From positions 1 to 14,216 of the forward strand of contig DDEX01000117.1 in the NCBI GenBank assembly GCA_002336845.1: a stretch of DNA of 14,216 bases, given 5' to 3'. Below are positions 6,977-13,696 of the stretch, one piece after another; position 1 is the stretch's first letter, and every line of letters starts with the position of its first letter. Both the position numbers and the translations under genes were made by a program. The stretch comes from Rhodobacteraceae bacterium UBA1943. GTDB taxonomy: Bacteria > Pseudomonadota > Alphaproteobacteria > Rhodobacterales > Rhodobacteraceae. The notes beneath the pieces were generated by a model. The model was not told where the DNA came from and did not search any database. It saw nothing but the letters and a program-made list of their open reading frames with translations.

Positions 6977-7372
6977 TTACATCCCTTTGTCAAAGGCGGC
7001 GCGTGCGGACTCGACCTCTGGCATGTTTTCCTTGGTCCAGCGGTAAAGGGCGCGGAACGGTGGCAACAGCGTCCAGCCCAGATCGCTGAGTTCATACTCC
7101 ACCGCCACCGGACTGCCTGCCAGCACATGGCGGGCGATCAGGCCGTTGCGCTCCAGCTTGCGCAGGGTTTGGGTCAGGGACTTCTGCGACACGCCCTCGA
7201 TGCTGCGCCGGATGGTGTTGAATCGCTGCGGCCCACGGTCCAGCACCGTCAGGATCATCATCGACCATTTGTCGGCGATCTGGTCGAACAACTGTCGCGC
7301 CGGGCAATTGGCGTCGAAGGTGACGCAACGGACCTCGGGCGCAGGGGTGGTTATCTCACTGATCTGGTTCAT
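6977..7372 (-). CDS. HxlR/DUF24-family winged-helix transcriptional regulator
   Basis: The 131-residue protein has the HxlR-family layout: an N-terminal NCP motif (Cys23), 'ADKWSMMILTVLDRGPQRFNTIRRSIEGVSQKSLTQTLRKLERNGLIAR' forming the winged helix, and 'YELSDLGWTLLPPFRALYRW' in the dimer helix. A second cysteine, Cys16, lies seven residues before Cys23. Some family members (YodB, HypR, QorR) use N-terminal cysteines to sense quinones, aldehydes or disulfide stress. The gene is divergent from a flavin oxidoreductase with 96 bp between them, the usual arrangement for a regulator and its target. The start is ATG 7372; longer in-frame extension runs antisense through the oxidoreductase gene and is spurious. 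The effector is unknown. Confidence 0.92.
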   Translation of the reverse strand: MNQISEITTPAPEVRCVTFDANCPARQLFDQIADKWSMMILTVLDRGPQRFNTIRRSIEGVSQKSLTQTLRKLERNGLIARHVLAGSPVAVEYELSDLGWTLLPPFRALYRWTKENMPEVESARAAFDKGM

Positions 7373-7388
7373 AGGTTTCCCCAAGGTG

Positions 7389-7424
7389 ACCTGGTGTCTT
7401 TTAGGTGCCTGATTGACACCAGGT
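7389..7424. promoter_or_regulatory. 10-bp inverted repeat, probable operator of the HxlR/OYE pair, overlapping a -35 box
   Basis: ACCTGGTGTC (7389-7398) and GACACCAGGT (7415-7424) are perfect inverted arms separated by 16 nt. A consensus -35 hexamer TTGACA reads into the right arm at 7413-7418 on the plus strand, pointing at the oxidoreductase gene. The region 7431-7440 (TATATACCTG) may hold the -10, though spacing to any single hexamer is not ideal. A regulator bound here would cover the -35 box. The symmetry is directly visible; its use by the adjacent HxlR protein is inferred. Confidence 0.6.
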
Positions 7425-7468
7425 TTCCAGTATATACCTGTACGGCATCCCGTAACAGGAGTTTTCCG

Positions 7469-8569
7469 ATGACTGCCTCTACCGATGTCCTTTTCCGCCC
7501 GTTCGACCTGAAGGGTCTGCACCTGAAGAACCGGATTGTCATGGCCCCCATGACCCGCGCAATGGCCGAGGGTGGCCTGCCGGGTGCAAAGCAGGCCGAA
7601 TACTATCGCCGCCGGGCGGCAGGCGGGGTTGGGCTGATCCTGTCGGAGGGCACGGTGATCGACCGCCCGGTGTCGCGCAATCTTCCGGGGATTCCGTTCT
7701 TTCACGGCGCCGCACTGGACGGCTGGAAACAGGTGATCGACGCGGTTCATGCCGAGGGCGGCAAGATGGGGCCGCAAATCTGGCATACCGGGTCCACCCG
7801 TGCGGGGTGGGAGCCGGACTTGCCTGTGGAAAGCCCGTCGGGCCTCGTCGGCCCAGGCGATGCGCGCGGGCGGGCGATGAGCGAGGAAGACATTGCCGAT
7901 GCCATCGCCGCCTACGCCCGCGCCGCCGCCGATGCCAAGCGGCTGGGCTTTGATGTGGCCGAGATCCACGGCGCCCATGGCTATCTGATCGACCAGTTCT
8001 TCTGGGAAGGCACCAATGTGCGCGGTGACCGTTGGGGCGGGCCGACCATCAAGGATCGGTCGCGTTTCGCGGTCGAGGTGGTCAAGGCGACCCGCGCTGC
8101 GATTGGCCCGGACTTTCCGCTGCTGCTGCGGCTTAGCCAGTGGAAGCAGCAGGATTACGCGGTGAAACTTGCCAAGACGCCGGCGGAAATGGAAGACTGG
8201 CTTGGCCCGCTGTCCGACGCCGGGGTGGATGTCTTCCATGCCTCGCAGCGCCGCTTCTGGGAGGCGGAGTTTCCCGAAATCGATGGTGATAATGGCCTGA
8301 ATTTCGCGGGCTGGGCCAAGAAGATCACTGGCAAGCCTTCGATCAGCGTTGGGTCTGTCGGCCTGGATGGAGAGTTCTTCAATGCCTTCCGGGGGGAAGG
8401 GTCCACGGCCTCGCCGCTGGACAAGCTGGTTGACCGGATGGAGCGGGAAGAGTTCGACCTGATCGCCGTGGGCCGTGCGCTGATCAGTGACCCGTCTTGG
8501 GTGAACCACATCCGGCAAGGGGCGGCGTTGAAGGGCTTTGCTGCTGAAGATTTGAAGGAATTGGCCTGA
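7469..8569 (+). CDS. Old Yellow Enzyme-family NAD(P)H:flavin oxidoreductase (alkene reductase)
   Basis: The 366-residue protein is a single-domain FMN barrel. It has 'LKNRIVMAPMTR' at 19-30, 'QIWHTG' at 103-108 and the active-site motif HGAHGYL at 167-173. In that motif His167 and His170 should hold the substrate carbonyl and Tyr172 should be the proton donor. The conserved 'DRYGG' appears as DRWGG near residues 187-191. Family members reduce activated C=C bonds in enals, enones, quinones or nitro compounds using NAD(P)H. There is no C-terminal FeS/NAD domain of the 2,4-dienoyl-CoA reductase type. AGGAG (7457-7461) lies 7 nt before the ATG. The divergent HxlR regulator suggests induction by an electrophile. 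The natural substrate cannot be read from the sequence. Confidence 0.93.
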   Translation: MTASTDVLFRPFDLKGLHLKNRIVMAPMTRAMAEGGLPGAKQAEYYRRRAAGGVGLILSEGTVIDRPVSRNLPGIPFFHGAALDGWKQVIDAVHAEGGKMGPQIWHTGSTRAGWEPDLPVESPSGLVGPGDARGRAMSEEDIADAIAAYARAAADAKRLGFDVAEIHGAHGYLIDQFFWEGTNVRGDRWGGPTIKDRSRFAVEVVKATRAAIGPDFPLLLRLSQWKQQDYAVKLAKTPAEMEDWLGPLSDAGVDVFHASQRRFWEAEFPEIDGDNGLNFAGWAKKITGKPSISVGSVGLDGEFFNAFRGEGSTASPLDKLVDRMEREEFDLIAVGRALISDPSWVNHIRQGAALKGFAAEDLKELA

Positions 8570-8579
8570 ATCCGGCCAT

Positions 8580-8600
8580 CCGGGCGCTAAAACCGCCCGG
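8580..8600 (+). terminator. possible terminator hairpin after the OYE gene
   Basis: CCGGGCG (8580-8586) and CGCCCGG (8594-8600) form a perfect 7-bp stem with a 7-nt loop, 11 nt behind the stop codon. No T-run follows (AATCCCG), so intrinsic termination is doubtful; it may instead protect the 3' end of the transcript. Confidence 0.4.
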
Positions 8601-8617
8601 AATCCCGTGCAGAAGGG

Positions 8618-8659
8618 TTCCCATCCCGCCCCACCGCCCCTATAGCGGATGGGCGGGAT
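8618..8659 (+). promoter_or_regulatory. possible rnd promoter framed by a 9-bp inverted repeat
   Basis: TTCCCA (8618-8623) and TATAGC (8641-8646), 17 nt apart, could be a weak promoter ahead of rnd. The -10 lies between inverted arms ATCCCGCCC (8623-8631) and GGGCGGGAT (8651-8659). The repeat is perfect; a regulatory role is speculation. Confidence 0.3.
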
Positions 8660-8688
8660 ACCCCCGCGGCCCCTGTTGAAAGACGCCG

Positions 8689-9846
8689 ATGCGCACGATT
8701 ACCACGACCGAAGAGCTGGCCGCCTATTGCGAAGCCGCCAAAGCCGCCCCCTATGTCACCATCGACACCGAGTTTTTGCGAGAGCGGACCTATTGGTCCA
8801 AGCTGTGCCTGATCCAGATGGCGCTGCCCGGCAAGGACGGTGAGGCGGTGCTGATCGACCCGATCGAGGGCGAAGGCATGTCGATGGAGCCCCTTTATGA
8901 TCTGTTTCGCCACAAGGCGACGGTCAAGGTGTTCCACGCGGCCCGACAGGATCTGGAAATTTTCTTTGTCGAAGGGGGCGTCTTTCCCGACCCGCTGTTC
9001 GACACCCAGGTCGCCGCCATGGTCTGCGGCTTTGGCGAGCAGGTGGGATACGAGACCCTGGTGAAAAAGATCGCCAAGGAAAACCTCGACAAGACCAGCC
9101 GCTTTACCGACTGGTCGCGCCGCCCGCTTTCCCAGGCGCAAAAGGATTATGCCATCGCCGATGTCACCCATCTGCGGGTGATCTATGAATGGATGGCGGC
9201 CCAGATCGCCAGGAACGGGCGGCAGGCCTGGGTTGAGGAAGAGCTGGCGATCCTGACCGATCCCGCCACCTACACGGTTCACCCCGATGAGGCCTGGTCG
9301 CGGATCAAGACCCGCACCTCCTCTGGCCGGTTCCTGGCCATCGTCAAGGCGCTGGCGCGCTTCCGCGAGGCCTATGCCCAGGGCCAGAACGTGCCGCGCA
9401 GCCGGGTGATGAAGGACGACGCGCTGCTCGAGCTGGCCTCGACCCGGCCGACCAGCATGGAAGAACTGGGCCGTTCTCGCCTGCTGTTGCGCGAAGGCCG
9501 CAAGCCCGAGATCGCGGAAGGCATCCTTGCCGCGATCAAGGAGGGCATGGAGATGAAGCCCGAAGACATGCCAAAGGTCGATGCCAGCAAGGAACAGGTT
9601 CAGGTGAACCCCGCGCTGGCCGATCTGCTGCGTGTTCTGCTGAAGGCCAAGTCCGAAAGCCTGGGCGTTGCGCCGCGGCTGATCGCTTCGGCATCCGACC
9701 TGGATGCGATTGCGGCGGGCGACCGCAATGGTGCCGCGCTTAAAGGCTGGCGGGCTGAGGCGTTTGGCGAGGATGCAATGCGTCTCTGCCGGGGCGAAAT
9801 TGCCCTGTCGGCCAAAGGGAATGAGGTTCGTGTCGTCCGGCTTTGA
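8689..9846 (+). CDS. rnd: ribonuclease D
   Basis: The 385-residue 3'-5' exoribonuclease trims tRNA and other stable RNA precursors in the cytoplasm. All DEDDy catalytic residues are visible: Asp26 and Glu28 in 'DTEF', Asp88 in 'VFHAARQDLE', and Tyr154 and Asp158 in 'YAIAD'. An HRDC-type region begins near residue 204 ('WSRIKTR') and continues through 'ALARFREAYAQ' and 'MKDDALLELA'. A less conserved C-terminal helical part follows. Length is close to the E. coli enzyme (375). The ATG at 8689 is preceded only by a weak GAAAGA ribosome-binding site. The 3' end overlaps the start of the gluconokinase gene, so the two are probably cotranscribed although functionally unrelated. Confidence 0.96.
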   Translation: MRTITTTEELAAYCEAAKAAPYVTIDTEFLRERTYWSKLCLIQMALPGKDGEAVLIDPIEGEGMSMEPLYDLFRHKATVKVFHAARQDLEIFFVEGGVFPDPLFDTQVAAMVCGFGEQVGYETLVKKIAKENLDKTSRFTDWSRRPLSQAQKDYAIADVTHLRVIYEWMAAQIARNGRQAWVEEELAILTDPATYTVHPDEAWSRIKTRTSSGRFLAIVKALARFREAYAQGQNVPRSRVMKDDALLELASTRPTSMEELGRSRLLLREGRKPEIAEGILAAIKEGMEMKPEDMPKVDASKEQVQVNPALADLLRVLLKAKSESLGVAPRLIASASDLDAIAAGDRNGAALKGWRAEAFGEDAMRLCRGEIALSAKGNEVRVVRL

Positions 9847-10348
9847 AACGGGCGCCTCTGACGCCTTGCGTGTGGTGCTGATGGGCGTCGCCGGATCGGG
9901 GAAAAGCTCGGTCGGGCTGGCCTTGGGGCCGGTTCTGCGGGCCGTCTATCTGGACGGTGACGATCTGCATTCCCCCGCCAACATTGCCAAAATGTCGGCG
10001 GGTATCCCCCTGACAGACGCCGACCGCGCGCCATGGCTGGCACAGGTGGGCGATGTGCTGGCCGCTCCGGGGCGGCGGATCGTCGGCTGTTCGGCGCTCA
10101 AGCGCAGCTATCGAGACATCATCCGCGCCCATGCAGGGGCACCCGTGACCTTTGTGTATCTGTCAGGCAGCAGAGAGGTGATTGCCGCACGGATGGCACA
10201 ACGGCAGGGGCATTTCATGCCGGAAACCTTGCTGGACAGCCAGTTCGCGGCGCTGGAGCCTCCCGGCCCGGATGAGGATGCCCTCGCCGTCGATATAACC
10301 TGCCCGCTGCCCGATCTCGTCAGCGAAATCGCAGCGCGTCTGGCCTAG
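9830..10348 (+). CDS. gntK: gluconokinase
   Basis: This kinase of about 172 residues should phosphorylate D-gluconate to 6-phosphogluconate, feeding the Entner-Doudoroff or pentose phosphate route. The P-loop MGVAGSGKSS (about 18-27) leads into 'YLDGDDLHSPANIAKMSAGIPLTDADRAPWL', then 'CSALKRSYRDIIR' and 'GHFMPETLLDSQFAALE', all matching the GntK family in order. Two starts are possible. ATG 9821 has its purine-rich AAAGGGA (9814-9820) directly adjacent. GTG 9830 lies 9 nt from the same site, which is a better spacing, so I chose it. Either way the gene overlaps the end of rnd (17 or 26 nt). No gluconate transporter or dehydratase is in the window. Confidence 0.9.
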   Translation: MSSGFETGASDALRVVLMGVAGSGKSSVGLALGPVLRAVYLDGDDLHSPANIAKMSAGIPLTDADRAPWLAQVGDVLAAPGRRIVGCSALKRSYRDIIRAHAGAPVTFVYLSGSREVIAARMAQRQGHFMPETLLDSQFAALEPPGPDEDALAVDITCPLPDLVSEIAARLA

Positions 10349-10369
10349 CCCCGGCTTATCAGGCAGGGG

Positions 10370-10846
10370 TCAGCGGCGGCTGGCGCGCGCGTTGGTTGCG
10401 CCCTGCACCACGATCTCAGAGATGTTTTGCAGTTTGATGTTCGACAGCGAATAGCCTGCCGTGATCTCGCGCGACCATTCGGTGCCTGCGGGCCAGGGCT
10501 TTGGCGGCTGGGCCACGCGGAACTCCAGCACCAGAACGCCCTTGTCATCGACCGGCAGCGCCACCAACTCGGCCTTCCACCAGCCTTGGGTTGGCGGCAG
10601 GCCGGTCGCGGTGATGATCGCCCCGCCGGGGTTCGGCTCGACCGTCATCGAGGTGACAGACTGCACCAACTGGCGATCGTCTTCATCCTTGACCGGGGTG
10701 CCATTCGTCGTTGTCGCCGGGGCGGAGGCAACCGGCACCTCTTTTGAACGGCCGAACCAGTTCAGCGGGTTCAACCGCGATTGGCCAAAGCCGCAGGCGG
10801 TCAGGCCGGTCACGGCAATCAGGGCAAGCGTCAGGGGAAGGCGCAT
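10370..10846 (-). CDS. uncharacterised lipoprotein
   Basis: I do not recognise this 158-residue protein. It starts with a clear lipoprotein signal: MRLPLTLALIAVTGLTAC, with Cys18 in the lipobox LTAC. A polar stretch follows, then a segment 'NPLNWFG' and a mainly beta-like domain with 'GGAIITATGLPPTQGWW', and an end rich in Ala and Arg. ATG 10846 was chosen because the lipoprotein signal begins there; the frame runs 25 codons further upstream without meaningful sequence. The gene is convergent with gntK (21-nt gap) and divergent from sufE (147 bp). A hairpin ends one base before the start codon. A conserved envelope protein of unknown role is the most that can be said. Confidence 0.8.
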   Translation of the reverse strand: MRLPLTLALIAVTGLTACGFGQSRLNPLNWFGRSKEVPVASAPATTTNGTPVKDEDDRQLVQSVTSMTVEPNPGGAIITATGLPPTQGWWKAELVALPVDDKGVLVLEFRVAQPPKPWPAGTEWSREITAGYSLSNIKLQNISEIVVQGATNARASRR

Positions 10847-10847
10847 C

Positions 10848-10870
10848 GGGGAAACCTTGGCTGTTTCCCC
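10848..10870 (-). promoter_or_regulatory. leader hairpin immediately before the lipoprotein start codon
   Basis: GGGGAAAC (10848-10855) and GTTTCCCC (10863-10870) are perfect 8-bp inverted arms around a 7-nt loop. On the transcript the loop plus the first 3'-arm base carries AAGG, the only Shine-Dalgarno-like sequence, 8 nt from the ATG at 10846. The ribosome-binding site would be presented in the loop. Confidence 0.5.
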
Positions 10871-10966
10871 ATGGGTAGCCGAAGGGGTTGGCCGATGGAA
10901 GGGGCTTTGAGGCACCGCCACCGCTGGACCTTTCAGCCCCGCCGCATTACCTGATGGGATACCACA

Positions 10967-10982
10967 TTACCCGAAAGGGTAA
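10967..10982 (+). promoter_or_regulatory. leader hairpin next to the sufE ribosome-binding site
   Basis: TTACCC (10967-10972) and GGGTAA (10977-10982) pair around a GAAA (GNRA-type) loop. The Shine-Dalgarno AAGGAG (10981-10986) overlaps the last two bases of the stem, 7 nt before the ATG at 10994. A similar but imperfect unit, CATTACCTGATGGGAT, precedes it at 10945-10960. Confidence 0.45.
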
Positions 10983-10993
10983 GGAGACTCCCC

Positions 10994-11401
10994 ATGGCCA
11001 CCCCCGCCTTTGAAGACATCGCCGAGACCTTCGACTTCCTCGATGATTGGGAGGAGAGGTATCGCCATGTGATCGAGCTGGGCAAGGCGATGCCGCCCCT
11101 GGACGACAGTTTCAAGGTGCCCGCCTACAAGGTGGATGGCTGCGCCAGCCAGGTCTGGCTGCGGCCGGTGATTTCAGGCGGCAAGTTCGACTTTCAGGGC
11201 GACAGCGACGCAATGATCGTGCGCGGCCTGATCGCGGTCCTGCACGCGCTCTATTCCGGGGTTCCGGTGGCGGATGTGGCGAAGGTGGATGCGCCCGCGG
11301 AACTCGCCCGGCTGGGGCTGAACGAGCATCTGTCGTCGCAGCGGTCGAATGGGGTGCGGGCGATGGTGGAGCGGATCAGGAAGGTGGCGGCGGAGGGGTA
11401 G
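10994..11401 (+). CDS. sufE: SufE-family cysteine desulfuration protein
   Basis: The 135-residue protein accepts persulfide sulfur from the desulfurase SufS and passes it to the SufBCD scaffold for Fe-S cluster assembly. The sulfur-carrying cysteine is Cys50 in 'YKVDGCASQVWL', equivalent to E. coli SufE Cys51. The segments 'FDFLDDWEERYRHVIELGK' near the start and 'LGLNEHLSSQRSNGV' near the end fit the family throughout. It has a strong AAGGAG site 7 nt before the ATG. It stands alone here, with no other suf gene in the window, and is divergent from an unrelated lipoprotein gene. The identification is firm. Confidence 0.95.
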   Translation: MATPAFEDIAETFDFLDDWEERYRHVIELGKAMPPLDDSFKVPAYKVDGCASQVWLRPVISGGKFDFQGDSDAMIVRGLIAVLHALYSGVPVADVAKVDAPAELARLGLNEHLSSQRSNGVRAMVERIRKVAAEG

Positions 11402-11427
11402 GGAACTTCTCTCTAGCTTGCTTGACG

Positions 11428-11838
11428 TCAGTCGGGCATCAACGGCGTGCGGGGCGAAATCTCGAACGAGGTAGCAAAGACCCGGATCAGGCTAGCCGTA
11501 GAGTTGGTCTCGATGGCAACGCAGGCAAGGTTTGGCCTATTAAACTTTTGTCGCAGTGCCGCAAGTTTTGGTACTTCTAGATCAAGCCAGACGTCTCTAA
11601 TGGTTTCTGCTGCCATGATGCCAAAATTCAAAGTCATTTCTAATAAATAGCAGTCTGTGAACGTCAAGAAACAACACGATCCTGCGCGGGTTTCATCCCA
11701 GTCCGACCATTTTAGGGCAAACCTGACTGTATCATTGTGCCCGGCTTCCGACCTATTTACCAAGATGTCCAGAAGCTCGGTATCGTGCCAGTGGAAGGCA
11801 AGAACTTCCGCAACTGGTTTAGTGTCGCGTGTTGGCAT
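11428..11838 (-). CDS. hypothetical protein, lower-GC orphan gene
   Basis: I do not recognise this 136-residue protein. It has no signal peptide or membrane segment and looks like a compact soluble protein. An N-terminal 'FHWHDTELLDILVNRS' is followed by 'NDTVRFALKWSDWDE', a Cys-containing 'CCFLTFTDCYLLEM' and 'TLNFGIMAAETI'. The pattern of short strands with a WHD motif recalls small uncharacterised bacterial proteins, some of them immunity-like, but this is only an impression. I estimate G+C by eye at about 42-57% in sampled lines, well below the neighbours, which suggests transfer. Starts at TTG 11847, GTG 11841 or ATG 11838 are possible; none has a clear ribosome-binding site. It points toward sufE and lies between two core genes. 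Confidence 0.65.
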   Translation of the reverse strand: MPTRDTKPVAEVLAFHWHDTELLDILVNRSEAGHNDTVRFALKWSDWDETRAGSCCFLTFTDCYLLEMTLNFGIMAAETIRDVWLDLEVPKLAALRQKFNRPNLACVAIETNSTASLIRVFATSFEISPRTPLMPD

Positions 11839-11897
11839 CACTTTCAAGGCCGCTCACTTTCAAAAACAATCTTAGTTCGCGTAATGTTGGTTACGCC

Positions 11898-13691
11898 TCA
11901 CACCCTCGCACAAGCCGCCCGACACCACTCCAGCGCCTTGGCCGACATCCTCGGCCCCAGCTTCTCCAGCACCTCAGCGTGATAGGCGTTCAGCCAGTCG
12001 CGCTCTTCGCCCGACAGCATCGCCGTCACAACCAGCCGGCGGTCAAAGGGCACGAAGGTCAGCGTTTCGAACGCCAACTGGTCGCGCCCGTCGCCCTTTT
12101 TCGCGGCCTCCTCGACCACGATCAGGTTTTCCAGCCGGATGCCGAACGCGCCCTCGCGGTAGTATCCCGGTTCGTTCGACAGGATCATCCCCGGCTCGAA
12201 CGGCACCTCGCTGATGCGGCTCAACCGTTGCGGGCCTTCGTGGACCGACAGGAAGGCGCCCACGCCATGGCCGGTGCCATGGTCGAAATCCATCCCTTCG
12301 ACCCACAGGGGAAAGCGCGCCAAAGGGTCTAGGTCGCGGCCCGACAGGCCACGCGGCCAGCGGGCACGGGAAATGGCGATCAGCCCGCGCAGAACACGAG
12401 TATAGCAGGCGCTGGCAAAATCGCCAGGGTCGCCGATGGCGATGGTGCGGGTGATGTCGGTGGTGCCATCCTGATACTGCGCGCCGCTGTCCACCAGCAG
12501 CAGTTCATCCTGCCCGATGGCGCGGTTGGTCTCCTCGGTCACGCGGTAGTGGATCACCGCACCGTTCGGCCCGGATCCGCTGATCGTATCAAAGCTGATG
12601 TCATGCAGCGCGTTGGTCGCCCGCCGAAACCCTTCCAGCGCGCGGACCACCGAAATTTCGGTCAGGCTGCCGGGCGGCTGGGCATCGAGCCAGCACAGGA
12701 ACTCTACCATCGCTGCTCCGTCGCGCAGATGGGCCTCTCGCGTGCCAGCGATTTCGGCGGCGTTCTTGCGCGCTTTAGGCAGGCGGCAGGGGTCGTCGCC
12801 CCAGACCACCTCGACACCGGCATCCTGCAACTCAAGGCTTACGGCCAGAGGTGCTGTGCCCTTGTCCACTCGCACCGGCCCTTGCAGCATGTGCAGCGCG
12901 GGCACAAAGGCCGAAGGCGGGCGCAGGGTGACATGGGGGCCAAGGCCCGCAAGAACAGCCTCAGAAAACTTTGCCGACTCAGCGAACAGGGTAACGCGGG
13001 CGTCGTCATGCAGAATGGCAAAGCCGTGCAGGATCGGATTGCGCGGCACGTCCGCGCCGCGCAGGTTCAACAGCCAGCACAGCGAATCCGGCAGCGTGAT
13101 TACCGCCGCCGTCTGCCCGGCCTTGCGCAGTCCTTCGGCCAGCCGCGCCCGCTTGGCGGACGCGCTTTCGCCCGCGAGTGCCTCGGGGTGGGCGAAGGCC
13201 TTGCCCAGCGGGGCAGGGGGCTGGTCGGGCCAGATCGCATCGACCGGGTTGGAAACGGGCTTCAGGCTGACGCCATGCCCATCTAGGGCGGCCTCGATCC
13301 GGGCAATCTCGTCTGCCGTGTGCAGCCACGGATCAAAGCCCACGCTGCCCGCGGCCAGATGGTCGCGGATCCAGTCGCCCGCCTTCACCTCGGGCCAGGG
13401 CACTGGCGTGAAATGGGTCAGATCGACTTGCGCCTTGACCTGCGTGCGGTAACGCCCGTCAATGAACACTCCCGCCAGATCGGGCAGCACGATGCAGAAG
13501 CCCGCGCTGCCGGTAAAGCCGGTCAGCCACTGCAACCGCTCATCCCGCGCGGCGACATATTCGCCCTGATGCACATCGGCGCGGGGAATGATGAATCCCG
13601 CCAGCCCTTCGGTAACCAGTTTCGCCCGCAGGGCCGCCAGACGGGCCGGGCCCTGTGCCGGGTTGGCGGGGCTGTCAAAGGTCTGAAACAT
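11898..13691 (-). CDS. pepP: aminopeptidase P family (M24B) Xaa-Pro aminopeptidase
   Basis: This 597-residue metallopeptidase should remove N-terminal residues preceding proline. Its length and sequence match the long, three-domain XPNPEP1-like type rather than the shorter E. coli PepP. Two creatinase-like N-terminal domains cover about 1-310 ('FIIPRADVHQGEYVAARDERLQWLTGF' is typical). The C-terminal pita-bread domain carries all five metal ligands: Asp401 and Asp412 ('DSGAQYQDGTTDITRT'), His475 ('GTGHGVG'), Glu507 ('NEPGYY') and Glu521 ('IRLEN'). Their spacing closely follows the human enzyme. The ATG at 13691 is the only start that fits; the frame continues 37 codons upstream through non-coding sequence. 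A perfect 12-bp hairpin encloses its GGAG site. It is a probable cytosolic dimanganese enzyme. Confidence 0.95.
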   Translation of the reverse strand: MFQTFDSPANPAQGPARLAALRAKLVTEGLAGFIIPRADVHQGEYVAARDERLQWLTGFTGSAGFCIVLPDLAGVFIDGRYRTQVKAQVDLTHFTPVPWPEVKAGDWIRDHLAAGSVGFDPWLHTADEIARIEAALDGHGVSLKPVSNPVDAIWPDQPPAPLGKAFAHPEALAGESASAKRARLAEGLRKAGQTAAVITLPDSLCWLLNLRGADVPRNPILHGFAILHDDARVTLFAESAKFSEAVLAGLGPHVTLRPPSAFVPALHMLQGPVRVDKGTAPLAVSLELQDAGVEVVWGDDPCRLPKARKNAAEIAGTREAHLRDGAAMVEFLCWLDAQPPGSLTEISVVRALEGFRRATNALHDISFDTISGSGPNGAVIHYRVTEETNRAIGQDELLLVDSGAQYQDGTTDITRTIAIGDPGDFASACYTRVLRGLIAISRARWPRGLSGRDLDPLARFPLWVEGMDFDHGTGHGVGAFLSVHEGPQRLSRISEVPFEPGMILSNEPGYYREGAFGIRLENLIVVEEAAKKGDGRDQLAFETLTFVPFDRRLVVTAMLSGEERDWLNAYHAEVLEKLGPRMSAKALEWCRAACARV

Positions 13692-13696
13692 GAGGA

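Noticed and set aside
7373..8518. Long minus-strand extension of the HxlR frame
   Set aside because: It runs antisense through the OYE gene; HxlR family sequence begins only at ATG 7372.
12549..13452. Plus-strand frames of 245 and 284 codons opposite pepP
   Set aside because: The pepP frame has all catalytic residues in place; the opposite frames show no domain and no start signals.
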